DNA from: Candidatus Aenigmatarchaeota archaeon
GTDB taxonomy: Archaea > Aenigmatarchaeota > Aenigmatarchaeia > QMZS01
Reading direction: 5' to 3'
Length of the DNA stretch: 47,955 nucleotides
Assembly: GCA_030600555.1 (NCBI GenBank)
Contig: JAUVLW010000004.1
Coordinates: 1 to 47,955 of the forward strand
Positions 16,510-25,652 of the stretch are shown here, in pieces; the first letter of the stretch is position 1, and each line of letters starts with the position of its first letter. Made by a program: the position numbers and the translations under genes. Below the pieces are notes generated by a model that saw only the letters and a program-made list of their open reading frames with translations, was not told the origin of the DNA and ran no database searches.

Positions 16510-17925
16510 TTAATTAACCCCCTCTTCAATAATTGTCTCTTTGGTAACTTCTTTTGTTAGTTTAATATCTTCGGTTAATTGTTTTTGTTTCCAGGTCCCT
16601 TTTGCGAACCAAGCAATTGTTATAACTGCGGCAATAACATTAGCCACTGGAAACGCTATCCAGATACCGAGTTCTGCAAGAACTGTGTGTTTTGATAATA
16701 GATAAGCTAAAGGAAATCTTAGAACCCACAGGGAAACTATGGATAAAACCAAAGGAATCATTGTGTTCCCTGAACCCCTAAAAGCCCCGTTCAAAGACAT
16801 TTGCACTCCAATGAATCCAAAAGTTAAAGCCATTATTTTAATAAACAAAGCGGTTGCTTTAATGGTTTCCAATTCCCCTGGAATAAAGATTGCGGAAATC
16901 TGCTCAGCAAATAGAAAAAATAAAATTCCCACTAGAGTTAAAATAATGAATCCTGTTAAAGAACTTAATTTTGCTATTTTTTCCGCTCTTTCCATTTTCC
17001 CTGCGCCAATGTTCTGACCAACTAAAGTTGAAGTTGCCATAGACAATCCTATTGCAGGAAGAACAATGAAACTTAATATTCTGCCCCCAATACCATAAGC
17101 GGCTAAGGTAAGAGTTCCAAAACCCGCAACTAAAAATGTCATGACAAGTATACCTAACGCTCTTGTTGATTGTTCAATGGAAGCTGGAACTCCCAACTTA
17201 AACATTTTTTTGAGCAAAGGAACATCAGGTTTTAAATCACTTAATCGCAAATGTATTTGATGTTTCCCTCTCAGCAATATTATTATGCCAATTACTGCGG
17301 CTATTCCCTGAGTAATTATTGTGGCAACAGCAGCCCCACCCACGCCAAGAGCTGGAATAAACCAATACCCAAAAATAAATAAAGGGTCAAGAATAAGATT
17401 TAAAAGAACAGTTCCAAAAACAATATACAAAGGGGTTTTAACATCCCCAACACCCCTCATCAATGATTGAAAGACCATGTAGGTAAACATAAAAATCATT
17501 CCAATAAAAGAAATTCTCATATACGAAACTGCTCCTGAAAAAACGCTGGATTCAACTCCCATCAAACTAATAAGTTGAGGAGATAAAAAATAACCTAAAC
17601 CAGAAAGGATGATTGAGACAATAACCATCATCAACAAAGTTTGACACGCAATATGATTTATTGCTTTTTTGTTCTTTTTACCTTTGTATTGAGCAACAAG
17701 AATTGTGCCTGCTATTGATAATCCGCCCCCTAAAGAAATAATCAGAAAAATAAGAGGGAAACTAATGGAAACTGCGGCGATTGCATCTGTGCCAAGCCGC
17801 CCAACCCAAAAAGTATCTATTAATTGATAAGCTGATTGCAATATACTCGCAAAGATAATGGGTACTGATAGAGTTATCAGGGATTTTAAAATAGATCCTT
17901 CAGTCAAGTTATTTCGCTCTCCCAT
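16510..17925 (-). CDS. MATE family multidrug/cation exporter
   Basis: 471 residues with twelve predicted membrane helices in two halves. Typical MATE features: N-terminal LTEGSILKSLITLSVPIIFA, LIDTFWVGRLGTDAIAAVSI, VGQNIGAGKMERAEK in the second half, and MRGVGDVKTPLY. Would export organic cations or drugs in exchange for Na+ or H+. Short charged C-terminal tail. It follows the BatD-like gene by 39 bases in the same direction and could be read from the moxR operon. Confidence 0.93.
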   Translation of the reverse strand: MGERNNLTEGSILKSLITLSVPIIFASILQSAYQLIDTFWVGRLGTDAIAAVSISFPLIFLIISLGGGLSIAGTILVAQYKGKKNKKAINHIACQTLLMMVIVSIILSGLGYFLSPQLISLMGVESSVFSGAVSYMRISFIGMIFMFTYMVFQSLMRGVGDVKTPLYIVFGTVLLNLILDPLFIFGYWFIPALGVGGAAVATIITQGIAAVIGIIILLRGKHQIHLRLSDLKPDVPLLKKMFKLGVPASIEQSTRALGILVMTFLVAGFGTLTLAAYGIGGRILSFIVLPAIGLSMATSTLVGQNIGAGKMERAEKIAKLSSLTGFIILTLVGILFFLFAEQISAIFIPGELETIKATALFIKIMALTFGFIGVQMSLNGAFRGSGNTMIPLVLSIVSLWVLRFPLAYLLSKHTVLAELGIWIAFPVANVIAAVITIAWFAKGTWKQKQLTEDIKLTKEVTKETIIEEGVN

Positions 17926-17964
17926 TTATGTATAATCAATTTAAAATCTTATCAGATTGTTCGC

Positions 17965-19491
17965 TTAAACAACAACCTTCCTCGCAATCCCAACAATCTT
18001 GTCAAAGTCTTTCCGGTTTGGTTTATACTTTGCGAATTCAACAAGACTGCACATACCCAGACATTTCTGCACATCCAGATATTTTCCATTTTTTTTCTTC
18101 CTCATCAGTTTTAGCAAATCTGTGTTTGTGATTTCTTTTTTAGTTCCTAATTTGTAAGAGAAATAAAATCTTACTCCCCGAGAAACTTTCTCATAGGCAT
18201 CTTTTTCTTTCTTATCCCCAAACAATTTTTCAGCCTCAACAATCATTTTTTTTGCTTCTTTTTTGTAATCAACGGGTTTGTTTAGGTTTATTTCAGCAAT
18301 TTCTGTTTGCGGGTTAACAACTCTAAAATATTTATTGTAAATAACCCAACCAACAATGCAAGCCAACAAAATCAGCAACACCCACCACAGATTATTTGAA
18401 CTTTCTTCGTCCTTTTTTTCTGATAAACTTACTTTTTCAATTTCCCCGTCAATATATTCAGCAGTGATATTCATGGATTTTCCTTCGCTGTTATTGTAAG
18501 GAATGGTTATTTCCGTGTGGTTCTGGGTTAATTGATTAAATTGAGGTTGCGTGTTATTAAATCTTTTTAACTGTTCTTCATTGAATTTCTGAAACTCTTT
18601 GTTCTCCCCAAGTTTTTGCATCATTTCCTGTTTATCTTCTTCAGTCAGAGACCTGAGATTCTCCATAGTCCCGTTCTTCATCTCGCCTTTCAAAGAAGCT
18701 TTTTCACCTCCAGGCTTGCTGTAATTAAATTCAAATTTACCTGAATCATTTGCTGAGGGGTCAAGAGAAGTTTCTTCAGGAGTGTACCCTTTATCCATCA
18801 TTTCCTGATGTTTTTCCTGAAGTTCAGAATTATTCTCAAGATTCTTTTTGAATTCTTCCTCCATTTGTTTTTGTTCCTGAACCTGTTTATCCATCTGTTG
18901 TTTCAGGGCCTTTGTGTCCTGATTCATCTGGTTGTTCTGAATTTTACTGCTCGCGGGATGTTGTTGAGGTTCCTGGGGTTCTTGTTGTGGTTGTTCCTGA
19001 GATTGTTGCTCTGATTTCTCAGAAGAACTTTGCATAGGATCTTCCTCATTTTTTTGCTGATTCTGATTTTCCACAAAATAGATTAAAAATTCATCAAGTT
19101 CAATTGTCACAGGAACTTTTTCATTGTAATTAAATTCCAGTTTTACCCTTAAAGTTGTTGGTTGATCAGAAGTTCCAAAAGCAAAATTTGCTTTACTATA
19201 TCCATTTTCCACAACGAATGATTTTGATTGTGAATGAACTTTTGAACTATAGAAACCGCCCTGATTAATTTCCTGCGTAATTGTATAAGTTAATTGTCCT
19301 TTAATTCGTTTCCCGTAAGTGTTGTTTTCATCCATTTCAATTATCGCATCCTGACCAATAAGAAAATAATATTCTGTTTGGTTTAATGAAAAAACAATAT
19401 CTTCCGCAAAAACAATATTTGTTCCGGTAAACATTAAACTAAGTGCCAAGGCAAAAATCAATCTTCCCAGTAACCCGCAATTTATATTCAT
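17965..19491 (-). CDS. BatD-like membrane protein with Gln-rich middle
   Basis: 508 residues. Signal peptide (FALALSLMFTGTNIVFA), a beta-rich extracytoplasmic domain to about 140, a low-complexity Gln/Glu/Lys region (about 140-235), then a second beta domain, a membrane helix WWVLLILLACIVGWVIYNKY (about 385) and a helical cytoplasmic domain of about 100 residues similar in layout to the tail of aerotolerance proteins (KLFGDKKEKDAYEKVSRGVR). Last gene of the MoxR-DUF58-VWA operon, where BatD-like proteins usually stand. Function in these operons is not settled. Confidence 0.6.
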   Translation of the reverse strand: MNINCGLLGRLIFALALSLMFTGTNIVFAEDIVFSLNQTEYYFLIGQDAIIEMDENNTYGKRIKGQLTYTITQEINQGGFYSSKVHSQSKSFVVENGYSKANFAFGTSDQPTTLRVKLEFNYNEKVPVTIELDEFLIYFVENQNQQKNEEDPMQSSSEKSEQQSQEQPQQEPQEPQQHPASSKIQNNQMNQDTKALKQQMDKQVQEQKQMEEEFKKNLENNSELQEKHQEMMDKGYTPEETSLDPSANDSGKFEFNYSKPGGEKASLKGEMKNGTMENLRSLTEEDKQEMMQKLGENKEFQKFNEEQLKRFNNTQPQFNQLTQNHTEITIPYNNSEGKSMNITAEYIDGEIEKVSLSEKKDEESSNNLWWVLLILLACIVGWVIYNKYFRVVNPQTEIAEINLNKPVDYKKEAKKMIVEAEKLFGDKKEKDAYEKVSRGVRFYFSYKLGTKKEITNTDLLKLMRKKKNGKYLDVQKCLGMCSLVEFAKYKPNRKDFDKIVGIARKVVV

Positions 19492-19497
19492 TTTAAT

Positions 19498-20448
19498 TTA
19501 AACAACAATCCGATACCTCCCGTAAATAATATAAATATTTATCAGCAACACAATCAAAGCAAACACAAAAAACCAATCCTTAATGCTTGTGTTCTCCCAC
19601 TCCCTTTTTATATTCTCGCTGATATTTTCATAAACTTCATCCAGGGTATTTTGGTCAACGGATTTGTAATATTTCCCTCCGGTTTCAGAAGCAATATTTT
19701 TCAGGGTTCCTTCATCAAGTTCAGCGTACTGAGGTCTTCCAAAATAATCATAACCAAGTATTGTTGGTTCTTCAGAACCCATTCCAATGGTGTGGACCTG
19801 AATATCGTTTACTTTCGCAAATTCAATTGCTTCCGCAGGACTCACAACCCCTGCATTATTCACTCCATCGCTTAATAAGATTACAACTTTTTTCTTGTTT
19901 GGTATGGAAATCGCCATATCAATCCCCAAACCCAAACCATCGCCTATTGCGGTTTTACCCTGTCTCTGTTCAATTAATTTTAATTTTTCAACTGCAAGGT
20001 CTTTGAAAGGAGTTAAATAAGCCGCGGTAGTGGCTCCTGATTCAAATATTATAATACCAATATTATCTTTTGGTTCAAGACTGTTTATCAAAATTTCCGA
20101 AGCTTTTTTAGCGGCTTCCAGTCTTGTTGGTTTATAATCTGCTGCCGCCATGCTTCCTGAGTCATCAATAACAAGGACCACATTCACCCCTTCTTTTTCG
20201 GTTTTCAGAGGGATTGTTGGGTCTGCCAAACCAATAATTATTGAAGCTACTGCAATCAGGAGAAGAATAAATGGCAGGTGCGCACGCAGGTTTATTTTTT
20301 TATAACCTGCATTTTTTATAATTCCCAGAGAACTAAATTTGATTGAACTTCTTTTTTTCTTTTCGTTGTAGATTTTGTAAAAGTAAATAATCAAAGGGAC
20401 AACTAATAAAAAAATTAATATCCAGGGTTCTCCAAATTCAAATCCCAT
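19498..20448 (-). CDS. VWA-domain membrane protein (BatA-like)
   Basis: 316 residues. Two N-terminal membrane helices, a von Willebrand A domain with a complete MIDAS (VIDDSGSM, 93-100; threonine near 140 and LLSDG later) and a C-terminal helix (DWFFVFALIVLLINIYIIYG). Such proteins work with MoxR ATPases, probably in metal loading or envelope complex assembly (family knowledge). Two bases separate it from DUF58 upstream and six from the BatD-like gene downstream. Confidence 0.88.
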   Translation of the reverse strand: MGFEFGEPWILIFLLVVPLIIYFYKIYNEKKKRSSIKFSSLGIIKNAGYKKINLRAHLPFILLLIAVASIIIGLADPTIPLKTEKEGVNVVLVIDDSGSMAAADYKPTRLEAAKKASEILINSLEPKDNIGIIIFESGATTAAYLTPFKDLAVEKLKLIEQRQGKTAIGDGLGLGIDMAISIPNKKKVVILLSDGVNNAGVVSPAEAIEFAKVNDIQVHTIGMGSEEPTILGYDYFGRPQYAELDEGTLKNIASETGGKYYKSVDQNTLDEVYENISENIKREWENTSIKDWFFVFALIVLLINIYIIYGRYRIVV

Positions 20449-20449
20449 T

Positions 20450-21331
20450 TTATCTCACCATCCTCTTTTTCCTTAACGCGAAGAATTTTCTAAGAGGAGC
20501 ATAAAAAGAATCATCAGTATTTAATTGAATAATATCTATCTTTAACTTTTTCATTTTTCTTAATAATTCATTGTTTATTTTACTGGCTTGAGCTTTGTAA
20601 GTATTCCTGAAATTTTCGTCTGCGGTATTCACAAGAACCTGTTCCCCGGTTTCCTCGTCTTCAAGGAAAATATATCCCAAATTAGGAATCTCTTTTTCTA
20701 TTGAATCAGATAATTTCACAAGTATTACATCATGCCTTTTCTTTAGAAATTTTATGGGTTTCTCAAATGACCCGGAAACATAATCGGATATTATAAAAAT
20801 CACGCTTCTCTTTTTTATTATTTTGCTTAGATGGACTAAAGAATTATTTACGTCAGTTTCCCTGTGTTTTGGTTCATAATAAATTAATTCCCTTAGCATT
20901 GCAAGCAAGTGTTTCTTGCCCTTTCTTGGTCTGAAGAATCTCTCGATTCTATCGGTAAATAAACACATACCCACATTATCATGGTTCTTCAACGCTGAAA
21001 ACATCAATGCCGCGGAGATTTCAAACCCAATTTCTTTCTTTGCTTTTCTGTGACCGAAATTACCGCTTGCCGAGATGTCTGAGACAATATAAATATCAAG
21101 GTCTCTCTCCTCTATAAACTCTTTTACAAAAGGCGAATTATATCTTGCTGTAACTTTCCAGTCAATTGTCCGGATATCATCGCCCGGGATATATTCCCTT
21201 ACTTCGGAAAATTCAATTCCTCTTCCCTTAAAAACTGAATGATAGTTTCCGCACATGAGACCCTCAACCAATTTATTTGTTTTTATTTCGAGTTTTTTTA
21301 CCTTTCCAATTATCTCTTTTACTTTAGGCAT
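20450..21331 (-). CDS. DUF58 domain protein
   Basis: 293 residues. Typical N-terminal core: GNYHSVFKGRGIEFSEVREY followed by PGDDIRTIDWKVTARYN, then a degenerate VWA fold (DIYIVSDISASGNFG). The partner between MoxR and the VWA protein in this operon type. Five bases separate it from moxR. No membrane helix is obvious. Confidence 0.92.
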   Translation of the reverse strand: MPKVKEIIGKVKKLEIKTNKLVEGLMCGNYHSVFKGRGIEFSEVREYIPGDDIRTIDWKVTARYNSPFVKEFIEERDLDIYIVSDISASGNFGHRKAKKEIGFEISAALMFSALKNHDNVGMCLFTDRIERFFRPRKGKKHLLAMLRELIYYEPKHRETDVNNSLVHLSKIIKKRSVIFIISDYVSGSFEKPIKFLKKRHDVILVKLSDSIEKEIPNLGYIFLEDEETGEQVLVNTADENFRNTYKAQASKINNELLRKMKKLKIDIIQLNTDDSFYAPLRKFFALRKKRMVR

Positions 21332-21336
21332 TTTAT

Positions 21337-22323
21337 CTAAGGGGTTTCTATTTTTGAAAGAATATCATCGATTATTTTATCTGCCATTATATCTTCTGCC
21401 TCTGCTTCGTAGGTTAATATTATTCTGTGCCTTAAAACATCGTGAGCTATTTCTTTTATATCTTCTGGGATTACATAACCGCGACCGTTTAATAAAGCAT
21501 GAGCTTTTCCCGCTAAAATGAGCCATATTGAGGCTCTTGGAGAAGCCCCATAATCAATCAGTTCTCTTATCTTCAAGCCGTAATCTTCAGGATGTCTTGT
21601 TGCGTCAACAATGCATGCAACATATTCTTCAATTTTCTCATCAACATAAATTTTCCTGTTGAATTCCTGAATCTTGATTAGTTCTTTTGAGTTCATGATG
21701 GGTTTTGTTTTGATTTCAATTCCCTGCGTATTTCTTTGGATAATAATTTTTTCTTCATCTTTCTTTGGGTATTCGATTATTAACTTAAATGTAAATCTAT
21801 CAACCTGAGCTTCAGGAAGTTTGTAAGTTCCTTCGGTTTCAATTGGATTCTGTGTTGCCAAAACAAGGAATGGTTTATCAAGTTTAAAAGTGTTTCCCTG
21901 AATGCTTACCTGTTTTTCCTGCATTGCCTCAAGCAAAGCTGACTGTACTTTTGGAGGAGCTCTGTTAATTTCATCCGCGAGAATAAAGTTGCTGAATATT
22001 GGTCCTTTTTGCGTGTAGAAATTTCCTTTTTTATTGTCATAAATCTGGGTTCCTGTTATGTCCGCGGGGAGCAAATCCGGGGTGAATTGTATCCTGCAAA
22101 AGTTTACATTAAAGGTTTCTGACAAAGTATTTACCATCAGAGTTTTTGCCAGTCCGGGAACTCCTTCAAGAAGAACATGACCGTCCGCTATTAAACAAAT
22201 AATAAGTTTATCAAGAATCTCTTCCTGCCCCACAATAACTTTTTTTACTTCGTCCAACACTGAATTTAATTTCTCTGAGTGAATTTGAGCCTGCGAGTTT
22301 AATTTTTTAATTTCCGAGTTCAT
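21337..22323 (-). CDS. moxR: MoxR-family AAA+ ATPase
   Basis: 328 residues. AAA+ chaperone-type ATPase: Walker A GVPGLAKT (54-61), Walker B FILADEINRAPPKVQ, sensor 1 VLATQNPIETEGTYKLPEAQ and the C-terminal lid. Heads the operon moxR-DUF58-VWA-BatD-like, with gaps of 2-6 bases. Its N-terminal coding stretch (22233-22284) is repeated in diverged form at 23318-23369, which marks a remnant of another moxR. Confidence 0.94.
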   Translation of the reverse strand: MNSEIKKLNSQAQIHSEKLNSVLDEVKKVIVGQEEILDKLIICLIADGHVLLEGVPGLAKTLMVNTLSETFNVNFCRIQFTPDLLPADITGTQIYDNKKGNFYTQKGPIFSNFILADEINRAPPKVQSALLEAMQEKQVSIQGNTFKLDKPFLVLATQNPIETEGTYKLPEAQVDRFTFKLIIEYPKKDEEKIIIQRNTQGIEIKTKPIMNSKELIKIQEFNRKIYVDEKIEEYVACIVDATRHPEDYGLKIRELIDYGASPRASIWLILAGKAHALLNGRGYVIPEDIKEIAHDVLRHRIILTYEAEAEDIMADKIIDDILSKIETP

Positions 22324-22411
22324 AATTATAGGTGTAAAATAATAAATCTATTTCTTTAAGAATAAGTTGCCGGATACAAAACCAATTTACTAAAAATAAA
22401 TAATTAATGTT

Positions 22412-23323
22412 ATGTCTATTTCAAATCCATTGATTTCTATAATTATCCCTACTTTGAACGAAGAAAAGTACATTCTTAATCTGCTTGACTCGATAAAAAA
22501 GCAGACATATAATAATTATGAGATTATCGTCTGCGATTCGCATTCAGAGGATAAAACACCTCAAATAGCAAAATCTTTCGGCTCTGAATTTATTTTGGTA
22601 GATAAAAAAGGTCCGGGACCTGCTAGGAATCAGGGCAGGAAAAAAGCAAAAGGAGAATATTTATTGTTTCTTGACGCAGATGTAATAATTCCGGATGAAG
22701 ATTTTCTTGCAAGACTCATAAAGCATGTAGAGAAAGAGAATCTCGGTCTCGCGAATGTTTTCCAGTTTCTTCATCCGTTTAGTGTAAAAGATATTCCCGC
22801 TAACATTGTAGTGAATATTTATTTCAAACTTTCTTCTTATTTTAGTCCAATAGGCGGCGGGTTTTTCATTCTTGTAAAAAAAGATGTTTTTGATGAAGCC
22901 AATGGTTTTGATGAATCAATAAATGTGGGTGAAGATTCAGATTTCATAAGAAGAACCAGCAAAATATCAAATTACAGCATGCTTAATCAATATATATTTT
23001 ATTCAAATAGAAGATTTGAACTGGAAGGGCGACTGAATCTGTATTCAAAATATATTTATCTGCATTTTGATGAACTGCTTGAACCTGTCCTTGGAAAAAT
23101 TGAATTAGACTATAAATTCGGGCATTATAATCTGAGCAATGAAACCAAAAAATACAATTTTCTTATGGATAGAATAAATTTTATATTTCATGAAAATAAA
23201 AATGACCTTCTTGAGCTTTACCGAAAAAATATTATAAAAATCAAAAACAGTCAGGAAATAACTAAAATTAAAAAACTAAGCAAAAAACTAAAGACTAAAA
23301 TAAAGTTTCCTTCATCGCAATAA
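22412..23323 (+). CDS. GT2-family glycosyltransferase
   Basis: 303 residues, GT-A fold: ISIIIPTLNEEKYILNLLDS at the start, nucleotide-binding CDSHSEDKT, GPGPARNQGRKKAKGEY, the DxD-type LFLDADVIIP, then acceptor-side GGFFILVKKDVFDEANGFDE and INVGEDSDF. No strong membrane helix, so probably cytosolic or peripheral. Sugar and acceptor unknown. Its last codons and stop codon lie inside the moxR-like fragment, so the C-terminus was set by a rearrangement. Upstream it is divergent from moxR. Confidence 0.9.
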   Translation: MSISNPLISIIIPTLNEEKYILNLLDSIKKQTYNNYEIIVCDSHSEDKTPQIAKSFGSEFILVDKKGPGPARNQGRKKAKGEYLLFLDADVIIPDEDFLARLIKHVEKENLGLANVFQFLHPFSVKDIPANIVVNIYFKLSSYFSPIGGGFFILVKKDVFDEANGFDESINVGEDSDFIRRTSKISNYSMLNQYIFYSNRRFELEGRLNLYSKYIYLHFDELLEPVLGKIELDYKFGHYNLSNETKKYNFLMDRINFIFHENKNDLLELYRKNIIKIKNSQEITKIKKLSKKLKTKIKFPSSQ

Positions 23324-23369
23324 CTTTTTTCACTTCATCTAACACTGAATTTAATTTCTCTGAATAAAT
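23318..23369 (-). pseudogene. Fragment of a second moxR gene
   Basis: 52 bases match 22233-22284 at 47 positions. On the minus strand the fragment still encodes SEKLNSVLDEVKKVI, the same peptide as MoxR residues 16-30. Three of five changes are silent (TTG/TTA, GAC/GAT, GTA/GTG); the other two change one codon, His to Tyr. That pattern fits a copy that diverged under selection as a working paralogue and was later cut down. It bridges the end of the glycosyltransferase and the stop of adenylosuccinate lyase. Confidence 0.75.
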
Positions 23370-24838
23370 CATTCCAAATAATCACTATCAACTCTTCGAC
23401 CTTTAAATGTCTTTTTTCCATGATAGTTTGCATAAACATCCCCGATAATTTCTTTACTCTGACCAATATATTGAATAGGATCTGTAATATTTCTTAAAGT
23501 ATCTTCAGGTAATAGGTCAGTGATTTCTTTATTTTCCAGCACTATTTCAACAAAAGGTCTTTTGGCATCGTATGCTTCGGTGGCAAGTTTCGCAACTAAA
23601 TCATGAGCGTATTCCCTCGTCATTGGATTTTCGGTTCTTGTCCTGTCTGTCAAATAAGTCATGACTTGTTGGGAAGTCGGGACCCCATAAGAACGTTCTA
23701 CTCTTTCCCTGCATCTGTCTTCAACAGCTTCAAGAACATACAATACTTTTGCAAGATTTCTTATAACATAATCTCCCCATTTGAAAGATTCTTCCAGAGT
23801 TATTCTATCTGTTGCCGAAGCTCTTAAGTCCCTTCCATAATCTAAACCGCAGGAACCCAAAGTTGTCTGCATAACCCCTCTCATGTAATTTGTAAAACCT
23901 TCAGTTTGTTCTTCTCTTCTCGGATTTCCGCCTTTGGCATCTTTGTGAGGCATTGCTGAGGAACCTTTATCTCCCATAGGGAATTTAAAAATACCAACAT
24001 CATCGCTTCTTCCCATCCTGATATAATGAGCAAGGTTTCCTAAAGTTTCTGAACTTCTTGCCAAAGCATAAACGCAATCCGCAATAAATTCTCTCCCCGG
24101 TATCTGAGCCGGAGCCATCATATGACCAACTTCACAAAATCCTTCGCAGTAGAGTTTCTCAAGTTTCTTTCCATTCATTTTTAAAGCAGTTGCGGAATGA
24201 TGATTTCCTGTTGCATCGCCCCATTTTCCTTTTATTGAATTGTTGTAAACATAATCCAAAAATTCCAAATCTGATTGGAGCATTTCCCCATAATGCGCAA
24301 AAGGTCTTCCAAGAACTGTTGGCAAAGCATCGTAAAGATGGGTCGTGTCCATGTGGGGAATGTTCATCCAGTCAACGCTTCTTTCAAGAGTAATATCCCT
24401 TAAATTTTCAAGTGAATCCGCAATCACCTCAATTGATTTTTTGAGTTGCATTGCTTTTGCGGTTTCGGTGGTGTCCGCGCTTGTTCTTCCCTTGTTAATA
24501 TGAGCCGCAGCATTATCACTTACCTGTTCGCCCAAAGCAGTATTTATTGCAATAACATCATGTCCTGTGAGTTCTTCAAGTTCTCTTATCCTGTTTGGGT
24601 TTATTTCTTTAAGATTTGCTTTTAATTTAATTTCTCTTGCATCATTTTCAGGGACACTTTCAGGGTATAAATAACTCATAGCGCCAACAGCATCTGATTG
24701 AGCTCTTAAACAATATTCAAAAGTTTTTTCAGGACCCCAGATATTTATCATTTCTTTGGTCCCGTATCTTCCCGCAACAAGAGTGCAGGGATTGGTGTGT
24801 GAATCTATTCCTGTGGGTTTTGGCTTGGTTTTTACCAT
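23369..24838 (-). CDS. purB: Adenylosuccinate lyase
   Basis: 489 residues from ATG 24838; the frame runs eleven codons further up, but that part covers the A/T promoter box. Fumarase/aspartase superfamily: signature GSSAMPHKDAKGGNPRREEQ, a His-containing TGNHHSATALKM, and RTSADTTETAKAMQLK. Adenylosuccinate lyase acts twice in purine synthesis; this member is best matched to the PurB branch by the AMPHK signature and length, with other superfamily lyases as a lesser option. Ends with TGA. No other purine gene is adjacent. Confidence 0.85.
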   Translation of the reverse strand: MVKTKPKPTGIDSHTNPCTLVAGRYGTKEMINIWGPEKTFEYCLRAQSDAVGAMSYLYPESVPENDAREIKLKANLKEINPNRIRELEELTGHDVIAINTALGEQVSDNAAAHINKGRTSADTTETAKAMQLKKSIEVIADSLENLRDITLERSVDWMNIPHMDTTHLYDALPTVLGRPFAHYGEMLQSDLEFLDYVYNNSIKGKWGDATGNHHSATALKMNGKKLEKLYCEGFCEVGHMMAPAQIPGREFIADCVYALARSSETLGNLAHYIRMGRSDDVGIFKFPMGDKGSSAMPHKDAKGGNPRREEQTEGFTNYMRGVMQTTLGSCGLDYGRDLRASATDRITLEESFKWGDYVIRNLAKVLYVLEAVEDRCRERVERSYGVPTSQQVMTYLTDRTRTENPMTREYAHDLVAKLATEAYDAKRPFVEIVLENKEITDLLPEDTLRNITDPIQYIGQSKEIIGDVYANYHGKKTFKGRRVDSDYLE

Positions 24839-24877
24839 AAAATAGTTTAAACAGAAATTTAAGTATTGCAATGAAAA

Positions 24878-25606
24878 TTATTCATAAGATAAAGGAACAG
24901 CCCGATTTTTAAATACATACCTGTCATCTATATAACCACTTCCAGAATTACAACGAATCATCCAAGTAAGTGTATGATTTCCTTCAGGATAACTTATTAT
25001 ATTAATCATGTTTGTAAAAGTCTCTTCAAAACCATATGCATTTCCATATGTTTTCATATCCCAAATTAAATTTCCGTCCAAAAATACATTCAAATAAATA
25101 TAATGGTTAGTCCCTCCAGTATATCCTTTTAAATCAGCCTGAAGTTTTATATCTTTTATATTCTTATTCTTGTCTGCCGGGTCGGTTCTATCAATAATGA
25201 AACTATTATTTCCAACGAATACCCATGCACCGCCAGATATAGCATTAATTCTATTGGAATCATAAAATATTTGTTTATCTATATTATCTCTATCAACAAT
25301 ATAAAAATCAGCGCCTCCAAAACCAGATTCATTTATATTTTTGCAATTATTTCCATTTTCATCACAATATTGAGAAGCCATTATTTTATCATTTACATTC
25401 AAATCACCGGGAATATTCCACTGAGGATTTGCTAAGCCTGAATCATTAAAAGTTCCTGGACCAATCATCCCCGGATGCATTCCAGGGTTTGGATAATTTC
25501 CATAAGGTCCTGTTGAATAAGTTGCGAGAATTGCAGAGCCAATGCAAATTATAAAAGTTAATAAGATTCCGAGAGTAAGTTTCTTGTTTTGTTTGGATTC
25601 TATCAT
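24878..25606 (-). CDS. Secreted or anchored hypothetical protein
   Basis: 242 residues from ATG 25606 (an in-frame upstream Met at 25636 falls in the A/T promoter stretch). N-terminal membrane/signal segment LGILLTFIICIGSAILATYS, then a Gly/Pro/Asn-rich linker (PYGNYPNPGMHPGMIGPG) and a beta-rich domain that looks like a lectin/jelly-roll sandwich (NHYIYLNVFLDGNLIWDMKT, NHTLTWMIRC). Two Cys pairs. Family not recognised. Follows the PspC gene by 47 bases in the same direction. Confidence 0.55.
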   Translation of the reverse strand: MIESKQNKKLTLGILLTFIICIGSAILATYSTGPYGNYPNPGMHPGMIGPGTFNDSGLANPQWNIPGDLNVNDKIMASQYCDENGNNCKNINESGFGGADFYIVDRDNIDKQIFYDSNRINAISGGAWVFVGNNSFIIDRTDPADKNKNIKDIKLQADLKGYTGGTNHYIYLNVFLDGNLIWDMKTYGNAYGFEETFTNMINIISYPEGNHTLTWMIRCNSGSGYIDDRYVFKNRAVPLSYE

Positions 25607-25652
25607 AATATATATATATAAGTAAAATATAACCAAAACCAGTTTAATATAT

